DNA of 60,000 nt from Membranipora membranacea. Lineage: Eukaryota; Bryozoa; Gymnolaemata; Cheilostomatida; Membraniporidae. Under the pieces are notes generated by a model. The model saw only the letters and a list, made by a program, of their open reading frames with translations, did not search any database and was not told where the DNA came from. The translations under genes were made by a program, and so were the position numbers. The stretch is from positions 12,774,001 to 12,834,000 of the forward strand of contig OU612072.1 in assembly GCA_914767715.1 (NCBI GenBank). Direction: 5' to 3'. Below are positions 13,216-22,753 of the stretch, piece after piece. Within the stretch, counting starts at the first letter, position 1, and each line of letters starts with the position of its first letter.

Positions 13216-14136
13216 ATGGCTGATGCGATTGTGACAGCGGTAGATGGTTTTAGGCTGGGACACACTGTTACTTCAGAAGTTGATGGACAAACAGATTGCT
13301 GCCCATGTATGCGAACCAAAGCCTATTATTCTTTCTATACGGTACTCCTTTTCATCGATGTAGTAACTGACACAGTTGAAGTGGCACAGTTTTCACCTGA
13401 AGAGAAGTATACTACAACCACAGTCACCAACCTTACATACACCTGGTATGCATCTGTGGTAGGATCCTGGCTTATCTTCTTCTATGAAGTTTTCATTGCA
13501 TACTACAGTTGGAAGCAGGAACACTCTGAGAAGATCCTGAATAAGATGAGATTTGTTCACATAACTTTAGTCATGATTATTGAAGACCTTTTACTCTGTT
13601 TCATTGGTGTCATATTGGCTGTAATAGTACCTGGTCAAAGCCTTTCAGGCATTATCAATAAGATATCTGTCTGTATCACATTGTTAGCCTGTATTTTACA
13701 ATTCATAGCCTCCTTCTTCCCAAGCTGCACATTTTACAAAACCCAGACCCATGAGCCAACAAAATGTTTTCGCTGCATCTGTACTAAGGCAGCTAACCGA
13801 TCACGTATGGTCTGTTATTTCATTCTACTCGCTGCAATTGCATTGTGTGCTGCTAGTATGAAATGGACTTTTGTGTTTAGTTCACGTGACACTGGGGGAG
13901 AAGATGAAACAGCTTTTTCAAACCTTACAACATCAACAGCAACCACAAAATCCCGTTTCACTGTTGGTGATGTATTTTGGTACACTTTACTTCCCTCAGG
14001 CACACTGTTGTTTCATGCTTCTATAGTATTTTGTTGTATCCGCTGTTTTTGTCTCGACAAAGGCACCATCCGCAGAAATCCGAGTATACGGAAAGTTTGT
14101 AGTATTTGTTGCTGCGCTCGGGTTCCTGAGGACTAA
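13216..14136 (+). CDS. Unrecognised six-transmembrane protein (306 aa)
   Basis: This single long open frame has ATG at 13216 just after a good 3' splice site (pyrimidine tract and CAG ending at 13212), so the whole coding part may be the second exon of a gene with a 5' UTR intron. Six hydrophobic segments are visible: about residues 34-55, 75-97, 112-138, 146-168, 195-215 and 255-282. The soluble N-terminus is about 30 residues with a Cys pair (DCCPCM). Many cysteines lie in the cytosolic loops and tail (CFRCICTK, CCIRCFC, CSICCCAR), possible palmitoylation sites. Two NLT sequons lie in predicted outside loops. No family was recognised; a lineage-specific membrane protein or receptor-like protein is possible. 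An AATAAA lies about 195 bases after the stop. Confidence 0.75.
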   Translation: MADAIVTAVDGFRLGHTVTSEVDGQTDCCPCMRTKAYYSFYTVLLFIDVVTDTVEVAQFSPEEKYTTTTVTNLTYTWYASVVGSWLIFFYEVFIAYYSWKQEHSEKILNKMRFVHITLVMIIEDLLLCFIGVILAVIVPGQSLSGIINKISVCITLLACILQFIASFFPSCTFYKTQTHEPTKCFRCICTKAANRSRMVCYFILLAAIALCAASMKWTFVFSSRDTGGEDETAFSNLTTSTATTKSRFTVGDVFWYTLLPSGTLLFHASIVFCCIRCFCLDKGTIRRNPSIRKVCSICCCARVPED

Positions 14137-14329
14137 TATGTATACATAAAATGGGTGCTTGTTTACTTTCTTCTACATTAGTATCTTATCATTCACTGCT
14201 TTATCAGACACATTATCGTTTTAGATAATTACTACTCCTTGAATAACAAACAATGATCGTAATTCATGGAAAAATTCTTTCTCATTTGCTGATGTATCAA
14301 AGTACTTATGTTCTTCATGTTATATCTAA

Positions 14330-14335
14330 AATAAA
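14330..14335 (+). terminator. Polyadenylation signal of the six-transmembrane gene
   Basis: A canonical AATAAA lies in an AT-rich stretch 194 bases downstream of the stop codon at 14136. Confidence 0.5.
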
Positions 14336-15973
14336 TATACATCAAAATATTTTATTTCGTTTTTTTCATACCAATATGCAACAATAAGTGATAATAACGA
14401 TTTTAAATTGTAAGTGTTTGGCTGGCAGTTAAAAGCCTTTGTTTGTGCAATGGAAATGGCAGATACAGTTAAAAGTAATTCGGTAGGGAACATTTACTCT
14501 CTTATATGACATGGATAAAGAATTTAAAGTGTCTTCCAGTTAATGACAAGGTTAGCCAAAACTTCACTCTGCAGAATGATAAACAGTTGCATCAACTTGA
14601 CTTTAGCTACCATTTCGCAGGCTAACAAGTGAAACATCTGTAAACAATGTGACAAGTGTTTACACGATCCAAAACACCTCTAGTGAAATGATGACTGTCA
14701 ATTTGCTACAGATGTTGAAACTACGCTTACAATTTGTTCCTGCTAGAAGTATCTCTCGGCATTCCAAAAAAATAGATACCATTGTATATGCTTTGAGTGC
14801 TTTTGAATATTGCATGCACTAGTATATAATGCAGCTCAAGTTTGTGACAATCATGGGAGTGGCAACTTGGCAGTTTGACCAATGGCAAGTATGGGCTGAC
14901 CTTGTAGCAATGACACAATGGCAACGGAACCTGATGCAAAAGTTCAGTTTGTGATTGCCAAAGAAATCAAAGCCATGAAATTATAAATAATATTTAGGTT
15001 ATACATAGGATGAAACTCAAATATTAGCAGTACACTGGAATGAAGTTTTGATCATGCTTACTCTTTCTTTGGCACATTTCTTACAACAACAAAACATCTG
15101 AGGATAATGATGATTACTTTGACAGATTTCCAGCCATAAGATGATGAGTTCAAAACATCATTCAATTATCAGCTGCTTTTCGAAGCAAAAATTTGCAAAG
15201 TTTCTGACAGATAGACTTACCGTCTACATTGTTATTGGATTGAAAAGTGGGCGTCTGTTCTTGCCTCTTGGCTTGAAACCCATCCACAGAATTTGATCAC
15301 TGTTAAAGCTAGTGTGCATGACATGGTCTGTTATTGTGATCATAATTCATGTGTTGCCGCCTTCCTCTATCAGACATTCTGGTGTACTGTTAGGGAGCAT
15401 AAACATGGTTAAAGCCCGGCAGGTGTCATCACCAAAATGCCTATCTGTATAAAATATATGGAACTCAGACTATGTTTCATACAATCCTTCACACACTTGT
15501 ACCAGGGCAGATAACCGTTCAAGTGGGATCTGAGATAATGTGGACAAAATGACCCTGAGGATTCAAACCGGCTAGTTTGAAAGATCTTGTATTACTAAAA
15601 CACCAAGAGCGCAAGGTAGTCTATATACTGCGCTTTTCATGTTGAAGGTATTCTCAAGCATGCTGCTCACGATGAAAGGATTGATCTAAGGAAAGCCATC
15701 CTAGTAATTGCCTTCCACATACATTTATGGAAGAAAAGAAGAAAATCTCATGGTGTATAAACTTTTATATCTAACTGATAAAAATAAATATTGGCCAGTA
15801 TTTATTTAGACATGCCAGTATGTGAAGAAGAAACATTTTGACCTGAGTACCATTCTTGATGTTGGTTTGGGGAGTGTGTTTAGGTCAGGCAGGCCGATCT
15901 GCATGTGTTATTGGCCGGTGTATACCTCTCGAACAGATCATGCAGGCAGTATTTATCATTTCATCTTATATTG
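14336..15973. other. Non-coding DNA
   Basis: No gene is seen. It contains a fragment related to the 9.9-11.5 kb duplication near 15326. Confidence 0.45.
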
Positions 15974-16191
15974 CAGGGCCGTAGTTTAACAAAAGTGGTA
16001 GGGAGGCAAAAGTCTGCGGCACGTCAGAGGCATCACCAGTAAGCTTCTACCTGAGAAATCTAAGGGATATAATAAGCAAATGGAAATCCAAGGAAGCTTA
16101 TTCAACCATGGATTATTAAATTATAACGTTTTTAGGCCACTGTATTTAGCTTTCTCCCTGCCTCCCTGCCTCCCCTAAAACTACGGGCCTG
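15974..16191. mobile_element. MITE copy 1 with CAGGGCCGTAGTTT ends
   Basis: The left end is CAGGGCCGTAGTTT; the right end is the inverted AAACTACGGGCCTG (13 of 14 matching). A direct TATTG flanks both ends as a probable 5-bp target duplication. A GGGAGGCA motif follows inside both ends. A second copy is at 22520-22753. CAGGG termini recall hAT elements, but hAT duplicates 8 bp, so the superfamily is left open. Confidence 0.75.
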
Positions 16192-16833
16192 TATTGCTTA
16201 TAAACTGTTTGTTGGTATGGTCCAGTAGCTCGAGGAAAACAAAGTATTCTCAAGCAAAGAATGAATTTGTTTCAAAAACCCAAGGTCTCGTGTTATGCAG
16301 ACTGAGAAGTCATCAGCAGAGTCCAGCACCTCAAACACTTGCCTGTGAGAGGTCAAGGTCTTTTACCAACTGAGTAACTTTTACTCCTTCACATAGAGTG
16401 AGAACCCTAGACAACTGCAACAAATCTAGGAGGTATGTTAAAAAATGTGTAAATATATATTATGCCTAAGCCACAAATATTTATTGCGTTGTGTTCCCAC
16501 AATCCTCCCTTTTTTTCTTAGGAAGGTCACAATAATGTTAACAACAATAACTGATCGATGGATTGGACTTAAAAATCAATATCACCAAACACCTAATGAA
16601 GTTGTATGGGCATTAACTAAAACAGGGTGTTTGCAAAAGACCATAATTCATAGCCAATGTAGAGTTGTCGTTCCTCAGTTGGTAGGACTTGACAACTTCA
16701 AATAAAAAATTTGAACAAAGATAATGTAGTGTGGGAGCAGAATACAAACATAAGTAGCTAAAAATGTGAGTGTAGCATAAACCAATTGGAGAGTACAAAT
16801 CTATATTCTTTTGATATTCGAGCTCTAGAAAAT
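16192..16833. other. Non-coding DNA between MITE and lysozyme remnant
   Basis: No gene is seen. Two tRNA-A-box-like stretches occur (reverse strand near 16360, plus strand near 16676); neither has a convincing B box or cloverleaf. Confidence 0.4.
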
Positions 16834-17553
16834 TCAGCAGTCATTACTGGAGGCGGGCCTAGATGACCCACTCAAGCTGCCTGATCCATAACACTGATTT
16901 CTTACAGTTTGTTCATATGGGCAGGTAGCAGCGTTACCACATCCTGAAGCACCACCTGCCCACATACGCCCGTAATCATGACACATAAGGTCCACTGTTG
17001 TCACTCCAAGAGAAACAGCTCAATTCAGCTCATTTAGCTGCATGTACAGCTTGATGCACCATCTGGGGCATGTATCATCAAATGCGCATGTCTGCCACAA
17101 CCAACCATCTGAGAGAAAAAAAACAGTATGCTGATTGCCATCTACTCAAATTCAAATTTTTGAAAGTTTTCCAGGATAAATAATAAGCGTGATATTTCTC
17201 TCAAACAAAAGAACGGACAGACTTTGTCTGCATGCACTGTATACAAGACCAAATGTATGCTTATATTAAATTACAATGATAATTGACAAAATTGATGAGT
17301 CAAGCAATTGACAGTGACCATCTTTAGCTTGTCTCAAAATTGGGATCTTATCTAGAAGTTGCAAAAAGGTTCAAGTAACTTTTGAGGCTACAACACCAGT
17401 GATGATGGCTCTCGTTGAATTGAGTATGTGAAGAGTATTAAGTATTACCTTGTGGTATTGAGCATTCATTGAAGTGATTTTTGTGATGCGATACTTGCCA
17501 CATCTCAGAGTCCCATCTAAAGTATCACAACCTGCAGCTGTTCCATTCTCAAT
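16834..17553 (-). pseudogene. i-type lysozyme-like gene E, broken
   Basis: Two exons are recognisable on the minus strand: exon 2 at 17449-17553 (IENGTAAGC..RCGKY) and exon 3 at 16834-17108 (WQTCAFDDTCPRWCIKLYMQ, then MCHDYGRM, ATCPYEQ, ending DC-stop). Both have proper splice signals and the family's phase-1 junction. Two lesions are present. A single A is missing from the A-run in exon 2: reading one frame over restores the family pattern up to the junction, and the exon is 105 instead of 106 bases. Exon 3 has an in-frame TGA at the position of a conserved Cys codon. The signal-peptide exon was not found within about 1.5 kb upstream. The Glu of the presumed active site (I-E) is retained. 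Confidence 0.8.
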
Positions 17554-20144
17554 CTTCAGAATAAATCAAAATCCATTACACAAACCCTGTTTGTGTTGTT
17601 ATAGGTGAAACAAGATAAGGAAACTTTTTGTATAACATTCTTTGCACCAGCTCCGCAACTTTACGGTAGAAAACCCTGGGGACCTGGTAACAAAAAGTTC
17701 AAACACACACACAACATAGCGGGGAGTATGATCAAGCAACTGATGTTATTTTCAATTCAATGATCTATGTGTGTTTTTTGACCGTACTTTAGGAATTTTA
17801 CCAAAATCAATCGAAAACAAATCAAAACAAAGATCAAGATTGATTGCCTGTTGTTGTTGGCCAAGGTACACAAAGCTATCCATTCTTGAGTTTCGAATGT
17901 TGTGTTATTTTCCCTCTGGGGAGACTTCAATGTTTGCAGAATCGTTTTACAATACTGAAAGTTAAGTTGACAACCCAGGAGGAAAGTTTTCTCTCTGCTT
18001 TTAGGAGGAAATTACTTATTCTTAGATTTTGAAAGAAAGAGTTGACTAGCTTTTTTCCCTCCCCCTTCACACGCCAAAAGAGGCAATCATTACAGGCTAG
18101 ATTTGAGAGCATGGCAGCCAAAACTATCATATTGCCCCATAATATCATGGTATTACCTCCACCAGCAGCTGGTAAACTTGGGACTACAAAATGAGGTCAT
18201 TCAGGTGGCTATTCAGACGTAGGTCATATTTAACAAAGTTCAATATTACAAGGTTGTGGCAAGGCAGCAAAGACTTTGGAATTCAAGATTCTCAATCTGA
18301 GAGCTTCTACCGGTCATTACCGATACTAGCTTGTCCAACTTTACCTCGTATAATTGAGTGCTAGATAGATATGATCGAACCTTCCTATTTCGATATATTC
18401 TCAAATAAAGAAAATCTCCTCTGCCCAATACAATCTAGGCATGATTCTGTAATCAGGGCATCCACTTGAGCCAATATACTGAGAGCTAGTAATATAGACA
18501 GCGCTAATAGTTGTAATTGCATAGTTCAACATAAACAATATTATCCCCCTTGAGATATTAGTGCATGTGCTCTACTATGGACTGCCAAACTAGCTATAGC
18601 TGATTTGCTATCAACAGCGATCAATGAATAACAGAAGTTTCACTTTAATACCTGGATTATGCTATAACATGCATTTACCTTTTGATAAACCTCTCCTATT
18701 GTGAATGAAATCAATAAAGCTATCGCTGTGTTTAAGATCTTATGAATAATAATAAAGGAGTGTAAAAAACACTGTTAATGTTGACTAGTACATTCAAGGC
18801 CTCAATATCGGTATCATGTCATTCATTGAGTCCCATGTGGGAAAGAAAGTTATTAAAAAATACAATGATACAACACAACACAGCACATTATATACTTATG
18901 AATACTAACCACCTTGCGCAGCAGCTTGTTAAACTCGGAAATCAACCATGTTATTTTATTGTCAAACATATTATTTACTAAATTGCTATACTTTGGAGTT
19001 GCCCCTTCCTCGACTGGTCACATCTTAAGCACAACACTTCCAAAAATATGCTGACTTGCACTTCCGGTTCAGCCATATTACCCAATGAGATAAAACCTTC
19101 CCACGCTTTATATGTTAAGACTGGCAAAAACTCATTTTGCCTAAACAAAACCCTAATATATGGGGAGAACAGAAAAACTAGGGCAAAGTAAAACCGACCA
19201 TAATGACACAAGCTTGAGTGGCATGGTGTGTAGCTCAATTGGTGCATGAAGTTGATATTTGGAATAAGGCCTAAGTTGCTGACATTTCCCATAATCTGAC
19301 AATTTGGATCTAACATGCTGGCCTTCTCCAAACAGTTTAGGCAAGTTTTTATACTCAAAGATACAATGAGAGGACCCTTTAATGGGACATAATTTTCCAA
19401 CACAGTATTGTGCTCAACGCATGGAGACTTTTATCCGAGAGTTTTACTTAGTCAAAAAAAATTTAAGGTTATTGTTGATGGACGGGCAGATGAATGAATA
19501 TATTATGACTTGTTTCTTGTCTAGACATGAATGGTTTATCCATGGTGCAATGATATCAATTTGATTGCTACACTTCAACAGCAATAGGTTAGGTTTGGTC
19601 TATGACTATTTTGAATTCATATTTAATCGTCTTCGTTTCCATAACAGAAAACACCTTCACAAAACACATAGTCAGGAAAAAAGTTTTCCATACATGATCA
19701 AACTAATACTTGAAAATCTCTACGGAATTTTCCAAATTCAAAAGCTACAGGTTGTGATTGAATCAGTTTCAGAACAGAGTGTACAATTTCCCTTCATAAT
19801 ATAAAATATAACAAGCCTATTCAGCAGAATTTCAGACTTAGGCATATTCCGCAAATTCCCAAAATTGCAGGGTCTGACCCGAACTCAAGGGAGGGGGGGG
19901 GGTTAGATAATGATGATACTAAAAAAAGACAAATCATATCATATCATATGAGCACAAAACTGCAAGTACTAGTGGATTTAGCGGTTCTTTGTGAAAAGGA
20001 CTGTGGTATATCTTCAAGAAGGACAATTGCCGTAACAAGTGTGCAGGTATATTTATGTTATTTTTCAAAGCTTTTACTACTGGATCAACACAAGGATACT
20101 CTCATTACATATACAAGAAATATCGTACCAAAAGCAAAATGAGA
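17554..20144. other. Non-coding DNA between lysozyme remnants E and A
   Basis: Short featureless open frames only. A tRNA A-box-like stretch (TGTAGCTCAATTGGTGCATG) starts near 19229 without a clear B box. A G-run of 10 lies near 19895. Confidence 0.45.
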
Positions 20145-21182
20145 CTAGCAAAGGTTTGTTGTGAATCCGCTTATTCCGAACCACTCGCCGATTGGATAAC
20201 AAATATTTCTTGTCGAAGCAACAAAGACACATGTTGCACTGTCAGAACAACCATTGGCACCACCATTGAGCAGTCTGCCATAATGAAAGCGCCTGCAGCA
20301 CCGCATTGGCCTTTTGGTGAATGAGGAGTTAAGATTATTATATGAGACAAATAAATTATATTTACTGGACTGAGACTACAGGACTGTGTTGTCTGTTCTC
20401 AGGATAATAAAAAATAGTGTGATTTTATAAATAATTCAGGGATAATCAGCCAATAACCAATTATTGAGAGCCTACTTTGATGTGTTCTATGACAATGAAA
20501 GGCTAGGAACTTATGTCAGAATAGGTGCTAATAAAGGATAATACAATACCCATTTATTCAGGACCTTGAGGGAAAAATTACCTACCCCCTGTTGTAACAG
20601 CTAAGCCAAAGAAGACTCTGTTACTCTGACTTTCGAGAAAATTTGTATACTGTTTTTAGGTAGAAATGACAATGTAGTAACTTACTCTCAATGTTTTCAT
20701 AGAAATATTCGCTCAGGTAGTATTCACCGCATACTAGCATTCCTGCCCCATTCACGGTGTATGTATGTGCAGTGCCCCCCTCTATCTGCAAAATTATTGA
20801 AAAGTGATACTTTAATATCTCAGTTCTGATATTTGCCATTGTCACTCAAAATACTATGAACATGATATAGGAATATATATGACCATTGAAATCGTACAAT
20901 GTAGCATCAACAACAAGGTTCAAAAGTCGATGTGTTTAACATAGAGTAAATCAATCATTTAATCAAGTAAATTTTTCACATAAACAAAATATTAAAATAA
21001 AATATTTCTAATTTAACTGACATACCGGACCAAACACTTTCAACAATTGTGTACAAACTATCTAGAAAGTAGAATATATAGCTCCTTACTCTTTTGATGC
21101 AGTCAATGCAGGTTTCTGTTATTACTGAGTGAGCACCAGCTATCAAAGCACACAAGAATGTGATCGCTGTCAAAAACTTCAT
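20145..21182 (-). pseudogene. i-type lysozyme-like gene A, with half of exon 3 missing
   Basis: Exon 1 (21090-21182) encodes a clean signal peptide (MKFLTAITFLCALIAGAHS) followed by CIDCIKR. Exon 2 (20686-20785) encodes IEGGTAHTYT...VCGEYYLSEYFYENIE and is 9 bases shorter than in the intact paralogues. The 3' part of exon 3 (20145 to about 20300) encodes HYGRLLNGGANGCSDSATC and ends LC-stop like its relatives. The 5' half of exon 3, which in paralogues carries W..C..DDTCARWCIKLYM, is absent. Two exon-2 cysteines present in the paralogues are also gone (NTC to HTY, and FYDAC shortened to FY). The active-site Glu is retained. A shortened product is conceivable, but a pseudogene is more likely. 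Confidence 0.78.
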
Positions 21183-21280
21183 AATGAGAGTCCACAAGTA
21201 TCACAACATGTCTTTGTCACATGCGACCCAGGCATAAAGTGAAAGGATTGTACGGTGTGAGGGCCTACCATGTCCCAACC

Positions 21281-21453
21281 ATGAAAATACATACATCACT
21301 GAACTCTTAAAGAAGCTTTGCCAATTGCTCAATTTTTCATAGAATTTTGATTGATTAACAAATACAATTTGTTTTTATGTGAACTTGATAACATGCGCAC
21401 AAATGATACACAATAACTTGTTCATGTGATGATTAACAACAATATTGGGTGTG
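21281..21453 (-). promoter_or_regulatory. Conserved upstream elements of lysozyme A
   Basis: ATGAAAAT (plus strand) at 21281 and ACAATATTGGGTGTG at 21439-21453 recur at similar distances upstream of genes B and D. Gene C keeps only the second. Read on the gene strand, the distal element is CACACCCAATATTGT, containing a CACCC box and CCAAT, about 257 bases before the ATG. This is a candidate promoter element known only from paralogue conservation. Confidence 0.4.
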
Positions 21454-22078
21454 ATGAAAAATATATCTGCACTCAAGTCAGTTGGTGTAAGTTAAAGAGC
21501 TAGTAATAAATATAATGGCAGGCATCACAATGGAAAAATTCCTCATGGTGCAAAGACAAAAATTGGCCAACGATATTGATGTATAAGCGATTCTTTTTCT
21601 AATCCGAATAAGTTCTGTGCTTGTCCATGTCATAAATACCTGGTTAAGATGTAAAACATTTGGGAAGATAAATTTACATTGTTGCAGCAGAAGTTCATAT
21701 GGAAATTTCATTTTCAACTCCAAATCAAACAAGTGCATGATTGTGAGGCGCTACTATACTCAAAATTTTGTACCTAGACTGGAGGCTTAGCTAGGCTAAT
21801 TAGGCTGATAAGTCTGATATAATTTTGGTACTCACAACAGAAGCTTACCCTTTTCTCTTTTCAGGTGCTGTGCATATCGAACTATGAAGTATAACCGCTT
21901 TGTATTGCTGTAAGAAACAGAAGATTGGGCTGCCCCTAAAGAGGGACGCAAGGTGCCCTAAATCCTCATACAGAGAATGTGATACCTCCTGATCATGGGT
22001 GTGCAGCGAGCTGTCAAAACCGAACTGGCACTAATCGGCCATAGGCAATGACACTCTGATCTTAGTCGATTGGCGGAG

Positions 22079-22100
22079 AATAATAATAATAATAATAATA
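22079..22100. repeat. (AAT)n microsatellite
   Basis: An uninterrupted run of about seven AAT units lies 65 bp before the heptanucleotide array. Confidence 0.9.
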
Positions 22101-22165
22101 TGAACTTTATTTCCGATTCAGTGCCCCTTTCGACGTAAATGAGAATATGGTTACATAAGATTGAT

Positions 22166-22488
22166 GATACACCATACACGATACACCATACACCATACAC
22201 GATACACCATACACCATACACGATACACCATACACCGTACACGATACACCGTACACCGTACACCGTACACCGTACACCGTACACCGTACACCGTACATTG
22301 TACACCGTACACCGTACACCGTACACCGTACACCGTACACCGTACACCGTACACCGTACACCGTACACCGTACACCGTACACCGTACACCGTACACCGTA
22401 CACCGTACACCGTACACCGTACACCGTACACCGTACACCGTACACCGTACACCGTACACCGTACACCGTACACCGTACATCATACATG
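22166..22488. repeat. Heptanucleotide minisatellite (ACACCGT)n, about 46 units
   Basis: From about 22250 onward it is an almost perfect array of the 7-mer CACCGTA with a rare CATTGTA unit. The left edge is older and organised as 21-bp trimers that mix CACGATA, CACCATA and CACCATA units. Because 7 is not a multiple of 3, one array encodes the same heptapeptide in every frame of a strand: TPYTVHR-type on plus, YGVRCTV-type on minus. That explains five overlapping long open frames of 110-180 codons. They are by-products of the repeat, not genes. Confidence 0.95.
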
Positions 22489-22519
22489 ATTGATTGAATG
22501 GGTTTGAAAAAAACAAATA

Positions 22520-22753
22520 CAGGGCCGTAGTTAAGAAAAAATGGTTGGGAGGCAAAAGTCCGAGGCAAAGCATCACTAGGAGGGGTGTTGTTAGTTCCTC
22601 CCTAATCAATTTAGTCATATAATTAGCAAATGGAAGTCCGAAATGAGCTGATTCAGATATAGAAAATTGAATTAAAGCATTTTCAGGCAACATTATTTGG
22701 CTTTCTAGGGGGGGGGGCAGTGCCTCCCTGACTCCCCTAAAATTACGGGCCCG
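22520..22753. mobile_element. MITE copy 2 with CAGGGCCGTAG ends
   Basis: It has the same ends as the 15974 copy (CAGGGCCGTAGTTAAG at left, AAATTACGGGCCCG at right) and the same internal GGGAGGCAAAAGTC and CTCCCCTAAAA blocks. The flanking duplication is no longer recognisable. It lies 31 bp after the heptanucleotide array. Confidence 0.75.

Noticed and set aside
15550-15610. tRNA-like B box (GATTCAAACC)
   Set aside because: No A box at the right distance and no cloverleaf could be drawn.
21958-22693. Five overlapping long open frames on both strands around the heptanucleotide array
   Set aside because: They are produced by a stop-free 7-bp repeat that is open in all frames; no start context, splice signals or domain outside the repeat supports a gene.
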